Made by a program: the position numbers and the translations under genes
The notes under the pieces: model-generated
What the model was told of the DNA's origin: nothing
The model's database searches: none
What the model saw: only the letters and a program-made list of their open reading frames with translations
Virus record (IMG/VR): IMGVR_UViG_3300001282_000013
Location: 1 to 41,550 of that record
DNA length: 41,550 bases
Strand: one strand, 5' to 3'
Source of the DNA: a virus
In this document: positions 24,698 to 34,118 of the stretch, piece after piece
Numbering within the stretch: the first letter of the stretch is position 1
How the letters are laid out: every line of letters starts with the position of its first letter

Positions 24698-25387
24698 GTG
24701 ATAAATCCTAAATTCAATTATAAAACTCTCTCTAAACAAAGTATTGATGGGGCAAGATACTATTGTTTACCTAATGGGTCAAAAGTAGCTAGTGTTACTA
24801 CTATTTTAGACAAAACAAAACCCTTAGAAGTTAAAAAAAGGCTATTAGATTGGCGTAAAAGTAAAGGTGAGGCTCTTGCTACTCAAATTACTGTAGAAGC
24901 TGCAAGTCGCGGTACACGAATGCATAAATGGTTAGAAAACTATATTAAGACAGGAGAATTAGGTCAACCAGGTACCAATCCATATAGTATACAAAGCTAT
25001 GAAATGGCTAAAACAGTGATAGCAAATGGTCTTAAAAATGTAGACCAATTTTACGGCATAGAGGCCAGTCTGTATTACGAAGGCCTTTATGCGGGCACAA
25101 CTGATTGTATTGCAGAATGGAAAGGAAATATAGCTATTTTAGATTTTAAACAAACTAATAAGCCAAAAAAAAGAGAATGGATTCAGGATTATTTCCTACA
25201 ATTATGTGCCTATAGCATGGCACATAATAATACTTACAATACAGATATTAAGGAAGGTATAGTTTTGATGTGTAGTGCAGATAACCAATACCAGGAATTT
25301 ACTTTAGAGGGCAAAGAATTTCAATTATATTGTGATAAATGGTTCGATAGATTAGAACAGTATTACAGACAAATAAATATAATATAG
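24698..25387 (+). CDS. RecB/MGME1-like PD-(D/E)XK exonuclease
   Basis: GTG start 2 bases after the deformylase stop. 229 residues with the RecB-type nuclease set: His76 in RGTRMHKWLE, Asp136 in GTTDCI, Asp149-x-Lys151 in LDFKQ, and QLCAYS (168-173) giving the Gln-x3-Tyr motif. This is the arrangement in Cas4, MGME1 and AddB-type exonucleases, which act on DNA ends or single strands. Likely role: DNA recombination/repair or processing before packaging. An opening segment (YYCLPNGSKVASVTTIL) is typical of the phage branch. Confidence 0.88.
   Translation: MINPKFNYKTLSKQSIDGARYYCLPNGSKVASVTTILDKTKPLEVKKRLLDWRKSKGEALATQITVEAASRGTRMHKWLENYIKTGELGQPGTNPYSIQSYEMAKTVIANGLKNVDQFYGIEASLYYEGLYAGTTDCIAEWKGNIAILDFKQTNKPKKREWIQDYFLQLCAYSMAHNNTYNTDIKEGIVLMCSADNQYQEFTLEGKEFQLYCDKWFDRLEQYYRQINII
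25372..25379 (+). promoter_or_regulatory. Probable late promoter AATAAATA
   Basis: One mismatch to TATAAATA, within the end of the nuclease gene and 21 bases before ATG 25401, which has an AAGGA ribosome site. Plausible internal late promoter for the structural gene. Confidence 0.55.
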
Positions 25388-25400
25388 AAAAGGAATAGCA

Positions 25401-25910
25401 ATGGCCATTGTTCAAATTAGCCAAGTTAAACATCGTAGAGGACTACAGGAAGACTTACCACAATTAGCATCAGCTGAATTGGGTTGGAGTATAGATACAA
25501 GACGCTTGTTTATAGGTAATGGTGGTTTGGACGAAGGGGCTCCTGAAACAGGAAATACAGAAATTTTAACTGAATATAGTAATATTCCAGGAGTAACTAG
25601 CTATACCCAAACATTAGACGATAATACAGCTAATGTTGCAGTTGCTAATATGGTATTTGATTCTACAGAACCAGGCGTAATGTTAGACTATAGAATAGAT
25701 AGAGCAGGCAATGTGCGTGTTGGGTCTTTAAGAATAAGCCAATTGTTGACAAATCTAGGTTGGGACGAAGAATATACAGAAACTAACAATATTGGCATTA
25801 CATTTAATGTTTATACTATTAGTAGCACCTATGCACAAGTTACAGCAACTACATCTAGCACAGGTGTAGATGCTAATCTCACATTTACAGTAAATACAAT
25901 CAGTTTATAA
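25401..25910 (+). CDS. Tail-fibre-type structural protein, 169 aa
   Basis: Strong AAGGA ribosome site. N-terminus ISQVKHRRGLQEDLPQLASA, then ELGWSIDTRRLFIGNG, is the repeated attachment motif of phage fibre and neck proteins (RRG...ELGW..DT..L.IGNG). Similar motif logic opens the large fibre at 11840. The rest is Thr/Asn/Ser-rich beta structure. Probably a short fibre, whisker or neck protein; exact location unknown. Confidence 0.7.
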   Translation: MAIVQISQVKHRRGLQEDLPQLASAELGWSIDTRRLFIGNGGLDEGAPETGNTEILTEYSNIPGVTSYTQTLDDNTANVAVANMVFDSTEPGVMLDYRIDRAGNVRVGSLRISQLLTNLGWDEEYTETNNIGITFNVYTISSTYAQVTATTSSTGVDANLTFTVNTISL

Positions 25911-25922
25911 TCAATTAACTCT

Positions 25923-26369
25923 ATGTGGAACGAATTTCCCAGCGATAGGCTTCGCTGGTGGTATAATTTTAGATTAGATATCAATAAATTGCCACTTGCA
26001 GAAGCAATAGAAAAAACAAATCATTTATGGGCATACTGCCCATTCCAAAAATATTACTTATTAGTAGATCAATTAGAGGATTGGCCTAATCCTTGGGAAT
26101 TAATATATGATAATGTATACTGTGATCTTGCTAAATGTTTGGGAATAGTATATACTTTATACTTGACCTCACATCAACCACAGTTAGAAATAAGACAGTA
26201 TAATGATAAAGAAGCCAATATATTATATAATTTAGTATGGGTCGATCAGGGAAAATATGTTCTTAATTTAGAACATGACAGCGTTGTAAATAAGAAACAC
26301 ATACAATCTTCTTTCCGGTTACAGAAAAAAATAACAATAACAGATTTAAAATTAGAACAAATACAATAG
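25923..26369 (+). CDS. Conserved marine-phage protein, 148 aa
   Basis: ATG at 25923 without evident ribosome site. Very Trp/Tyr-rich: MWNEFPSDRLRWWYNFRLDI, then YCDLAKCLGIVYTLYLTSH and a beta-rich end. I recall the same opening in other marine myoviruses. No catalytic set is visible. Lies just before nrdA, to which it is separated by 9 bases. Confidence 0.7.
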   Translation: MWNEFPSDRLRWWYNFRLDINKLPLAEAIEKTNHLWAYCPFQKYYLLVDQLEDWPNPWELIYDNVYCDLAKCLGIVYTLYLTSHQPQLEIRQYNDKEANILYNLVWVDQGKYVLNLEHDSVVNKKHIQSSFRLQKKITITDLKLEQIQ

Positions 26370-26378
26370 GATCAATCA

Positions 26379-28679
26379 ATGAATATACAAGTTATTAAGC
26401 GTGATGGGTCTAGAGAGCCATTAGATTTAGAAAAGTTACATCGTGTAGTTTTTTGGGCCACTAAAGACATCACAGGTGTAAGTGCTAGTGAACTAGAAAT
26501 CCGTAGTCAAATACAATTTTATAATGGGATTAAAACCAGTGACATACAAGAAACACTAATTAAAAGTGCAGCAGACCTAATCAGTGAGGAAAGTCCTAAC
26601 TATCAATATGTTGCGGGCAGATTAATTAATTATCATTTAAGAAAACAAGTATATGGAGACTATACTCCGTGTACTGTATTAGAATTGGTTAAACGAAATG
26701 TTGAACTTGGCTTTTACGATCAAGGACTTTTAAATGCCTACACAGAATCAGAATGGGAACAAATCAATAGCTTTGTTAATCACGAACGCGACGAACATTT
26801 TACTTATGTGGCTATGGAACAATGGCGTGGCAAATATTTGGTACAAAATCGCGTTACAGGACAGATCTACGAAACTCCACAAATGGCCTATGTTTTAATA
26901 TCGGCTACACTTTTCCAAAGCTATCCAGCAGAAACAAGATTAAATTGGGTAAAAGATTATTATAACGCAATTAGCGGCCATGATATTAGTTTACCAACAC
27001 CAGTAATGGCAGGAGTAAGAACACCACAAAAACAATTTAGTAGTTGTGTTCTTATTGAAACAGACGATAGTTTAGATAGTATTAATGCTACGGCGAGCAG
27101 CATAGTAAAATATGTAAGCCAAAAAGCAGGCATAGGTGTAGGTGCAGGTAGAATTCGTGCACTTGGTAGCCCTATTAGAAACGGAGATGCATACCACACA
27201 GGAGTTATTCCATTTTATAAACATTTTCAAACTGCAACAAGAAGCTGCAGTCAAGGCGGTGTGCGTAATGGTGCTGCTACTTTATACTATCCGATTTGGC
27301 ATTTAGAAGTAGAAGATTTACTAGTATTAAAGAACAATAAAGGCACAGATGATAATCGTGTCAGACATATTGATTATGGGGTACAATTTAACAAATTAAT
27401 GTACGAAAGACTAGTAAATGGACAAGATATTACCTGTTTTAGTCCTAACGATGTTCCTGATATGTATAATGCTTTTTTTAACGATCAGGATAAATTTAAA
27501 GAGCTTTATGAGCGAGCAGAAAAGAATACAAAACTTAGGAAAAAAACTTATAAGGCAGTGGAGCTTTTTAGTAAATTTGTACAAGAGCGTAAAGATACAG
27601 GTAGAATTTATCTACAAAATGTTGACCATGCAAATCAACACAGCCCGTTTAATGAGGCAGTTGCGCCAATTAAAATGAGTAATTTGTGTTGCGAAATAGA
27701 CTTGCCCACTGTACCCCTTAACGATGTTAATGACGAAAATGGCAGAATTGCACTATGCACTCTAAGTGCAATTAATTGGGGTAATGTTCGTAACCCAAAA
27801 GATTTCGAAAAAATGTGTACCTTAGCAGTACGAGGTCTTGATGCATTGTTAAGCTATCAGAATTATCCGCTGAAGGCAGCAGCATTGGCCACACAGGAAT
27901 TTAGACCATTGGGCATCGGTATTATTAATTTTGCATACTTTTTGGCTAAACACGATACCAGTTATAGTGACCCAGCAGCACTTAGTCTAGTAGATGAATA
28001 TGCAGAGGCCTGGAGTTATTACTTGCTCAAAGCTAGCATAGATCTAGCAGAGGAACAAGGTGCATGTACCCGTTGGCAAGATCTTAAAAGTGCAAAAGGT
28101 ATTTTGCCTATTGACACAAGAAAAGTAGATGTAGATGACCTTGTGCCACACAAAGAACGCATGCCTTGGGGTCAACTAAGGCAAAAAGTTCAACAGGTAG
28201 GACAGCGTAATGCCACACTAATGGCACTAATGCCTGCAGAAACATCTGCACAAATCAGCAATGCAACTAATGGCATTGAACCACCAAGAAGCTATGTTAG
28301 TGTGAAGCAAAGTAAACATGGGGTACTAAAACAAGTTGTACCAGAATATCGTAAATTAAAGAACAAATACGAATTACTATGGGATCAGAAAAGCCCAGAT
28401 GGTTATTTAAAGCTATGTGCAATATTACAAAAATACATAGATCAGGGCATTAGTGTAAATACCAGCTACAATCCGCTATGCTATGATGAAGAAAAAATAC
28501 CAATGAGTGAAATGATAAAACACATTTTACAATTTTATAAATTTGGTGGCAAACAATTATATTATTTTCAAACATACGATGGGCAAGGTGAGATAGATGT
28601 TGATAAATTGTCAGCACCACAAGTAGAAGAAGAAATAACAGAAAGCAGCGATGAAAATTGTGATAGTTGCGTAATTTAA
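26379..28679 (+). CDS. nrdA: Ribonucleotide reductase large subunit, class Ia
   Basis: 766 residues, normal length. ATP-cone at the N-terminus (VIKRDGSREPLDLEKLHRVV). Active-site residues align by position with E. coli NrdA: Cys223 and Cys460 (redox pair), Asn435-Cys437-Glu439 (SNLCCEI), and Tyr728-Tyr729 (LYYF) of the radical path. The C-terminus has the shuttle pair Cys761/Cys764 (CDSC). Makes deoxynucleotides with NrdB. It is first of a compact nrdA-nrdB-glutaredoxin run, each with a good ribosome site. Confidence 0.96.
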   Translation: MNIQVIKRDGSREPLDLEKLHRVVFWATKDITGVSASELEIRSQIQFYNGIKTSDIQETLIKSAADLISEESPNYQYVAGRLINYHLRKQVYGDYTPCTVLELVKRNVELGFYDQGLLNAYTESEWEQINSFVNHERDEHFTYVAMEQWRGKYLVQNRVTGQIYETPQMAYVLISATLFQSYPAETRLNWVKDYYNAISGHDISLPTPVMAGVRTPQKQFSSCVLIETDDSLDSINATASSIVKYVSQKAGIGVGAGRIRALGSPIRNGDAYHTGVIPFYKHFQTATRSCSQGGVRNGAATLYYPIWHLEVEDLLVLKNNKGTDDNRVRHIDYGVQFNKLMYERLVNGQDITCFSPNDVPDMYNAFFNDQDKFKELYERAEKNTKLRKKTYKAVELFSKFVQERKDTGRIYLQNVDHANQHSPFNEAVAPIKMSNLCCEIDLPTVPLNDVNDENGRIALCTLSAINWGNVRNPKDFEKMCTLAVRGLDALLSYQNYPLKAAALATQEFRPLGIGIINFAYFLAKHDTSYSDPAALSLVDEYAEAWSYYLLKASIDLAEEQGACTRWQDLKSAKGILPIDTRKVDVDDLVPHKERMPWGQLRQKVQQVGQRNATLMALMPAETSAQISNATNGIEPPRSYVSVKQSKHGVLKQVVPEYRKLKNKYELLWDQKSPDGYLKLCAILQKYIDQGISVNTSYNPLCYDEEKIPMSEMIKHILQFYKFGGKQLYYFQTYDGQGEIDVDKLSAPQVEEEITESSDENCDSCVI

Positions 28680-28688
28680 GGGGAAAAT

Positions 28689-29816
28689 ATGAGTGTTTTT
28701 AATTATAAGAACAAAGCCAAACACACCGAGTCTACAATGTTTTTAGATCCAGAGGGAATGAGCCCTTTGCAAAGATTCGAAACATTAAAATATCGCCAGT
28801 TTGAAAAACTAACAGAAAAAATGGTAGGATTTTTCTGGCAACCTACAGAAATAGATCTACTACGAGATGCTAAAGATTTTAAAGAATTAACAGAATTCGA
28901 AAAACATATTTTTACTAGTAATTTGAAAAGGCAAATTCTATTGGATAGTGTTCAAGGGAGAAGCCCTAATCTAGCATTTTTGCCATTAGCAAGTATTCCT
29001 GAATTAGAAACATGGATAGAAACTTGGGCATTTAACGAAACAATTCATAGTAGAAGCTATACGCATATAATTAGAAACATTTATAGTGATCCTAGCCAAA
29101 TATTTGATGAAATTCTAAATATAGAACCAATCATTAATTGTGCTAAAGATATTAGCAAATATTATGATGACCTAATTGATGCAAGCCTATTATACCAAAC
29201 ACTGGGTATAGGTAAACATACAGTAAATGGTAAGGAAATTGAAGTAAATCTTTATGAATTAAAGAAAAAACTTTGGCTAGCTATCAATAGTGTTAATGCA
29301 CTAGAAGGTATTCGTTTTTATGTAAGTTTTGCCTGTAGTTGGGCATTTGCAGAATTAAAGAAAATGGAAGGCAATGCTAAAACAATTAAATTTATTGCAA
29401 GAGATGAAAATGTACATTTAGGGTTTACACAGACAATTTTAAAATTATTACCACAAGATGATACAGATTTTGCTAAAATAAAAGAAGAAACAAAACAACA
29501 AGTTGAGAAAATGTTTCTAGATGCAGCAAAACAGGAAAAAGAATGGGCAACCTATCTTTTCAAAGATGGCAGTATGATAGGTTTAAACACACAATTGCTG
29601 TGTGACTATGTGGACTGGCTTACTTGTAAAAGAATGACTGCTATTGGACTTAATTGTGGTATTAAACCTGGCAGCAATCCTTTGCCTTGGACTGCGAAAT
29701 GGATTGCTGGGGCAGAAGTACAAGTAGCACCACAAGAGGTAGAATTAAGTTCATATATCATTGGCGGTGTAGTTAGAGATGTGGCTAATGATACATTTAA
29801 AGGGTTTTCTCTTTAA
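28689..29816 (+). CDS. nrdB: Ribonucleotide reductase small subunit, class Ia
   Basis: 375 residues. Di-iron and radical residues are visible: Asp in DLLRDAKDF, Glu117 and His120 in ETIHSRSYTH with radical Tyr124, EGIRFY, and ARDENVHLGF. Presence of the Tyr marks a conventional tyrosyl-radical (class Ia) enzyme, not a Tyr-less type. Begins 9 bases after nrdA behind AGGGG. C-terminal tail (GFSL end) would dock on NrdA. Confidence 0.96.
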   Translation: MSVFNYKNKAKHTESTMFLDPEGMSPLQRFETLKYRQFEKLTEKMVGFFWQPTEIDLLRDAKDFKELTEFEKHIFTSNLKRQILLDSVQGRSPNLAFLPLASIPELETWIETWAFNETIHSRSYTHIIRNIYSDPSQIFDEILNIEPIINCAKDISKYYDDLIDASLLYQTLGIGKHTVNGKEIEVNLYELKKKLWLAINSVNALEGIRFYVSFACSWAFAELKKMEGNAKTIKFIARDENVHLGFTQTILKLLPQDDTDFAKIKEETKQQVEKMFLDAAKQEKEWATYLFKDGSMIGLNTQLLCDYVDWLTCKRMTAIGLNCGIKPGSNPLPWTAKWIAGAEVQVAPQEVELSSYIIGGVVRDVANDTFKGFSL

Positions 29817-29839
29817 AAATTAGATAAGAAAGGAATTCG

Positions 29840-30088
29840 ATGATTACAGTATATAGTAAGGCAAATTGCCCTTTTTGCGTAAATGCAAAAACTTTTTTAA
29901 AGAATAAAGGTATAAATTTTGTAGAAGTAAGAATAGATGAAGATGCTGAAGCAAAAGAATTTGTATTAAGTCAGGGGCATCGCACAGTACCACAACTTTA
30001 TAAAGATGGTAAATTATTTGTAGATGGTGGATATACTGGGCTAACCAAACTAACTGAAAGCCAATTAAAAGCACGGCTAGAAGAATAA
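29840..30088 (+). CDS. Glutaredoxin
   Basis: 82 residues, typical length. Redox motif CPFC (Cys10, Cys13), TVPQLY with the cis-proline, and DGGYTGLTKL glutathione/target-binding end. Supplies electrons to the ribonucleotide reductase encoded just upstream, as T4 NrdC does. AAAGGA ribosome site. Confidence 0.93.
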   Translation: MITVYSKANCPFCVNAKTFLKNKGINFVEVRIDEDAEAKEFVLSQGHRTVPQLYKDGKLFVDGGYTGLTKLTESQLKARLEE

Positions 30089-30121
30089 TTAATTTAATAA
30101 AACTCAATTAAAGGAAAAAAC

Positions 30122-30439
30122 ATGCTAATCAATAAACAAAAAATTTCGGATGGTGACATTCTTTGTTTCAAACTTGTAAATGGTGACGAGGTAGTGGCAA
30201 AATTAGTTTCTGTAGACGATCTTAAATTTACAGTAAGCAAACCTTGCACAGTAATGCCTAGTGCTCAAGGTATAGGTCTTATGCAAAGTCTATTTTGTGG
30301 GGATATAAATACTATTGATATTGAACTTCGCAAAGACCATGTGCTTATGTTTGCCCCTGTCATTAAAGAAATGGAAAATCATTATTTAAGTACAGTAACA
30401 GGTATAAAGACAGTTAGTAAAGGGTCTATTGTAGTATAA
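30122..30439 (+). CDS. Small conserved beta-barrel-type protein, 105 aa
   Basis: AAAGGA ribosome site. The sequence LVNGDEVVAKLVSVDDLKFT followed by KPCTVMP is the pattern of Sm-like/SH3-like small barrels common in marine T4-like phages. A later segment has DHVLMFAPVIKEMENHYL. No enzyme motif. It stands between glutaredoxin and PAAR. A nucleic-acid or assembly role is possible but not shown. Confidence 0.7.
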   Translation: MLINKQKISDGDILCFKLVNGDEVVAKLVSVDDLKFTVSKPCTVMPSAQGIGLMQSLFCGDINTIDIELRKDHVLMFAPVIKEMENHYLSTVTGIKTVSKGSIVV

Positions 30440-30447
30440 GGAGCGTT

Positions 30448-30891
30448 ATGCCTGGTGGTGTGGTAAGAATAGGTGATATATTTGGGCCTGGTGGTGTAAT
30501 TGGGCCCCCAATAGCATCTGGCATCTATGTAAATGGAAGACCTGCAGCTTTAGTAGGTGCAGTTTATTCTTCACATCCTTGTTGTGGAGCCAAAAAATGT
30601 CCACCAACTCATTGCGGTGGTGCTATAGGTGATGTTCCTGTAGGTGTATTGTTTAACGGAAAGCCGCCTTTAACAAAATCTGGAATAGGATGGTGTAAAC
30701 ATAAAGTAGAGACAGCTAGTCCAGATGTATTTGTGTCAGACGGTGGTATGTTGGGACTAGCAATGGCAATAGCTGGTGCAGCATTAGGTGGACCTGAAGG
30801 AATTACTCAGCCAAGCTTTGCTGAACAATTGACACAAAAAATAGCATTTGACATGTTCAATCAAGCACTCTCACAAGCTGGTTATAAATAA
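30448..30891 (+). CDS. PAAR-domain spike-tip protein
   Basis: 147 residues. PAAR repeats: VVRIGDIFGPGGVIGPP, IYVNGRPAALVG, GDVPVGVLFNGKPPLTKSG, DVFVSDGG. PAAR proteins fold as a zinc-bound cone that sharpens the tail spike (T4 gp5.4). A Cys-rich insertion (HPCCGAKKCPPTHCGG) in the middle has more Cys and His than the usual single zinc site needs. A C-terminal helix may attach to the spike. Strong AAGGAG ribosome site. Confidence 0.9.
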   Translation: MPGGVVRIGDIFGPGGVIGPPIASGIYVNGRPAALVGAVYSSHPCCGAKKCPPTHCGGAIGDVPVGVLFNGKPPLTKSGIGWCKHKVETASPDVFVSDGGMLGLAMAIAGAALGGPEGITQPSFAEQLTQKIAFDMFNQALSQAGYK

Positions 30892-30894
30892 AAA

Positions 30895-31413
30895 ATGGCA
30901 CAAGGCATTCCAGAATATTACTTAGGTGGCACTCCGCAAAGCACTCAAGGGTTGAGTCCACTACAATTAGCATTAGCAGATATTTTAAGAAAAGGGACAG
31001 ATGTTTCTTTATTTGTAAATCCCGATTTTATAACAGAAATGCAAAGATTTACTGACAGTAAACAAATTTATCCTGCTAATGTAAATGAACAGTATAACTA
31101 TAACGGAGTTTGGGACGGCTGGAACGACGGGCGACTAGATTCACCTAGCGGATATCAAGGCGCCCGCCCTACTTCATACCCAACACTTAATTTGCCTTCA
31201 ACAGGTATTACAGGCACAAATTTTATTATCATTGGCGATCAAATATTTGTACAACGAGTTGCTCAAGACTGTGGTCCCGACGAAGACCTAAGATATGAAT
31301 TAGTGCAAGTGGGAAAAAAAGCAGAAATAGCTGAAGGAACTTTTGCAGTATATGGTAAAATTGTTTATAAAGGGTCATTGGGGTTACCCCAAGATTCTGG
31401 TCCAAGTTTTTAA
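30895..31413 (+). CDS. Probable virion protein, 172 aa
   Basis: Starts 3 bases after the PAAR gene, so probably coupled. N-terminus MAQGIPEYYLGGTPQSTQG; a middle Trp/Asn/Gly-rich stretch (YNYNGVWDGWNDGRLDSPSG); C-terminal beta part. No family is recognised. Position next to PAAR suggests a baseplate or spike-associated protein. Confidence 0.6.
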   Translation: MAQGIPEYYLGGTPQSTQGLSPLQLALADILRKGTDVSLFVNPDFITEMQRFTDSKQIYPANVNEQYNYNGVWDGWNDGRLDSPSGYQGARPTSYPTLNLPSTGITGTNFIIIGDQIFVQRVAQDCGPDEDLRYELVQVGKKAEIAEGTFAVYGKIVYKGSLGLPQDSGPSF

Positions 31414-31436
31414 TTTAAAAATTAAAGATCAGCATC

Positions 31437-33170
31437 ATGTACACTAATAATGGCAATGGTTATAACTGGTTTGGTGATACAGGGACCTATGGCGGCGTTT
31501 TAGAAATAAGAGCAAATAGTGGAGTATATGCTGGTTCATTAAGCAGTCAAGGCAGAATTGTAGCAGAACAATTGAACAATGGTGACTATTTACCAGTTGG
31601 AGACCCATTAGTACCTACAACAGAACCTTATAAACCATACTTACCCGGATATTTTGGTCAATATTGGCAAGATCCCACTAAAACCATATTTGGAGCAAAT
31701 AGTGCAATTCCAGCAATTACTGGTGTTTTGCCTAGTAAATATGGCCAATTGCCTATTCCTCTACAAGGTAGTTTGGTTTATTATATAGACCTTTCTATTT
31801 CTAGACTAACAGGCGGTGGAGGGTTAAGCAATAATCAAGTTTTTGACTTATTCTATTTTATTAATAATTTTAATCAGGCTATAACTTGGGTAACAACTTC
31901 GAATGAATACATTGAATCTTTAAACCAAGCAGAAAATACTAATTTTGCCTATTACGGATCTAATAATTATACAGACCTTATAACAGGAAATTTTAATGTA
32001 ATAAAAAATAGCAAATCGGCAATGCTGGCAATTAAAAACATTGGTAAACTAATTGCCACTGTCCCAACTGGACAATTCGGTACCCCTAATGCAGTGGCAC
32101 AGACTATGTTGGACAATGGGCTAGGCTTTGTAAATAATTTTGCTACAGAGTTAACAGCACAGGGAGTTGATTTAAATAATTTATATAATGTGAATTATAC
32201 CTCCAGAATTGCTTCTACATTATCTAAGATAACAAATGCAGCAGATTTAATTTTGATACAATCAGTGTTAGAAACTACAGTACCAAGAATGACAAGTCCA
32301 ATGGACTATACTGATATAGGCAAAGCTAGTGGGATTCCCAATGATGGCCAATTTACAAGAATGCAAGATTTAGGTAAAAAGATTTATGAAATAGCACCTA
32401 ACCTAGTTTTTGTAATTGGTGCCACATTTGCATCTATGTTGGAAAATTTAAGAACAGACGGTGTAGATCAGATATCCTCTATTAGTTCAACCTCTAGTCT
32501 ATTAAATCAGGACATTATAGATAGTTTGAGAAGTTACTTGCCACAAAATGCAGACAATCAGACTATAACTGTACTAAATGTAATAGGTGCAGCATCAGGC
32601 TACTTATTAGAACCTATGGAAAAAGTTAATAATGGCATTGCAGCACTATATGCTACTAGCTATGGCCCTCAAATAAGATCCTTATTGGAGTTAATTAGTA
32701 GAACTAATGCTGGTATAACTATAGATAGTCAAGAACAAAGTTTTGCACAAAATAACCCTAATTATTTTAGTAATCTTTGTGAGCAGTATAAAACACAATA
32801 TTATAATCTATTAAACACAATTGTAAATGATAAGAATGATAATATTAGTTATATTGTAAGGTTAATAAATGACAATTATGATTTTGTATGTCAACAAATA
32901 TATTTCGAAACTACAAATTATAGTAAAGCAAATTTTTCCAATATTACTGCACAACAATTACAACTAAATAATGTCAATAGTAATGAAATTATATTTGATT
33001 TTGTTACATTATTGCCATTTTATGGTGCTGACAGTTCCAACATAGGTACAGATGCTTTATTGTATGGAATGAGTCAAAATAATACTGGTGGCGATTTAAT
33101 TAAAGCAATTTTGGCCCAGGCCAAAAATAATCAATTACTGGGCCTATCAGGCGTCAAAATTAATCTTTAA
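31437..33170 (+). CDS. Probable virion protein, 577 aa
   Basis: N-terminal region (about 1-120) is Gly/Tyr/Asn-rich and beta-like (NGNGYNWFGDTGTYGGVLEI). From about 125 on it is helical with many Asn/Gln (FDLFYFINNFNQAITWV; KSAMLAIKNIGKLIATV). No enzyme motif or membrane segment is clear. Size, composition and position after PAAR fit a baseplate or tail component. I do not recognise a named family. No strong ribosome site. Confidence 0.6.
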   Translation: MYTNNGNGYNWFGDTGTYGGVLEIRANSGVYAGSLSSQGRIVAEQLNNGDYLPVGDPLVPTTEPYKPYLPGYFGQYWQDPTKTIFGANSAIPAITGVLPSKYGQLPIPLQGSLVYYIDLSISRLTGGGGLSNNQVFDLFYFINNFNQAITWVTTSNEYIESLNQAENTNFAYYGSNNYTDLITGNFNVIKNSKSAMLAIKNIGKLIATVPTGQFGTPNAVAQTMLDNGLGFVNNFATELTAQGVDLNNLYNVNYTSRIASTLSKITNAADLILIQSVLETTVPRMTSPMDYTDIGKASGIPNDGQFTRMQDLGKKIYEIAPNLVFVIGATFASMLENLRTDGVDQISSISSTSSLLNQDIIDSLRSYLPQNADNQTITVLNVIGAASGYLLEPMEKVNNGIAALYATSYGPQIRSLLELISRTNAGITIDSQEQSFAQNNPNYFSNLCEQYKTQYYNLLNTIVNDKNDNISYIVRLINDNYDFVCQQIYFETTNYSKANFSNITAQQLQLNNVNSNEIIFDFVTLLPFYGADSSNIGTDALLYGMSQNNTGGDLIKAILAQAKNNQLLGLSGVKINL

Positions 33171-33183
33171 TAGTCAAAAAATA

Positions 33184-33212
33184 TTGTAACTGCAATTTAT
33201 TTGTGTTATAAT
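33184..33212 (+). promoter_or_regulatory. Sigma70-type promoter P7 before lysis module
   Basis: TTGTAA at 33184-33189, 17-base spacer, consensus TATAAT at 33207-33212. A strong AAAGGAGGG ribosome site (33218-33226) and TTG 33234 follow. No late box is seen here. Confidence 0.7.
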
Positions 33213-33233
33213 AGCACAAAGGAGGGAAGTATA

Positions 33234-33800
33234 TTGGAAAAAAAATATATAGAAAGTTCCTTGGCATTCTTAATTAAATGCATTGTTGTAACTGTTTCTT
33301 TATTTGGGATTTGTTATGTTGGTAAAATTTATTATGACTACAAACAAGCTGAATTACATAAAGTCCAAACAAAAAATAGTTCTTTTATTCCAACTTTTGA
33401 TGCAAAGATTAAAGACTTAGAATGTTTAGCTACAAATATATACTATGAAGCAGGAAACCAAAGTTTTGAAGGAAAAGTAGCAGTAGCTCAAGTTACTTTA
33501 AATAGATTAAACGATGGTAGATTCGGTAAATCGGTTTGTGAAGTTGTTTATGCCAAAGGGTTAATTAGCGGTAGAATGGTTTGCCAATTCAGTTGGGTAT
33601 GCGAGAATAAAAGAAGAATCTTAAATACTCAAAGTCCACAATATATAGAAAGTATGCAGGTAGCTAAAAAGGTTTATTTAGAAAATTTCAAATTAAGTGC
33701 CCTTACAAATAGTTTATTCTTTCACGCAGATTATGTAGCACCAGGATGGCGTAAAGAAAGAATTATGAAAATCGGCAGACATATTTTTTACAAAGGATAA
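33234..33800 (+). CDS. SleB-type cell-wall hydrolase, membrane anchored
   Basis: TTG 33234, 7 bases after GGAGGG, is chosen; an upstream in-frame TTG at 33201 lies within the promoter. 188 residues. A hydrophobic segment (about 10-29, FLIKCIVVTVSLFGICYVG) acts as a signal anchor. The catalytic domain has the SleB/CwlJ (Hydrolase_2) pattern: LATNIYYEAGNQSFEGKVAV with its Glu, AQVTLNRLNDGRFGKSVCEV, and QFSWVCENKR. It cleaves peptidoglycan and is probably the endolysin, exported to the periplasm by its anchor. Followed 2 bases later by a holin candidate. Confidence 0.87.
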   Translation: MEKKYIESSLAFLIKCIVVTVSLFGICYVGKIYYDYKQAELHKVQTKNSSFIPTFDAKIKDLECLATNIYYEAGNQSFEGKVAVAQVTLNRLNDGRFGKSVCEVVYAKGLISGRMVCQFSWVCENKRRILNTQSPQYIESMQVAKKVYLENFKLSALTNSLFFHADYVAPGWRKERIMKIGRHIFYKG

Positions 33801-33802
33801 AA

Positions 33803-34117
33803 ATGAAAATTAATTTCAAGGCTATTGCAGAAAATGTTTTAAATTTTTTACAGGTTCATGTTAGAAAGATTACTGCAGATACATTAAATTGGACTACAGC
33901 TATTATTCTTCATTGTGCAACCTTGCCTAATCTTATTGCTATTATTAGTGGGTTAAGTGACAAAATGCCCGATCTAGAAATAATTTTGTTTATTTGGAGC
34001 GCATTAACTTTACTATTTGCAAGAGCAATTATTTTACGCGATAGATTAAATATTATTACTATTGGTGCTGGATTTATCACACAAGCAGTACTAATGGCTT
34101 TAATAATGTTTAAGTAA
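33803..34117 (+). CDS. Holin candidate, three membrane segments
   Basis: 104 residues behind AAAGGA. Three hydrophobic stretches: ~29-50 (TTAIILHCATLPNLIAIISG), ~56-76 (LEIILFIWSALTLLFARAII), ~84-103 (IITIGAGFITQAVLMALIMF). The N-terminus is amphipathic and basic. Size, three-segment topology and position right after a cell-wall hydrolase fit a class I holin. Sequence similarity to a known holin is not claimed. Confidence 0.65.
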   Translation: MKINFKAIAENVLNFLQVHVRKITADTLNWTTAIILHCATLPNLIAIISGLSDKMPDLEIILFIWSALTLLFARAIILRDRLNIITIGAGFITQAVLMALIMFK

Positions 34118-34118
34118 A

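Noticed and set aside
33201-33233. Upstream TTG start for the SleB-type hydrolase
   Set aside because: It lies between the -35 and -10 boxes and has no ribosome site; TTG 33234 follows GGAGGG at the right distance.
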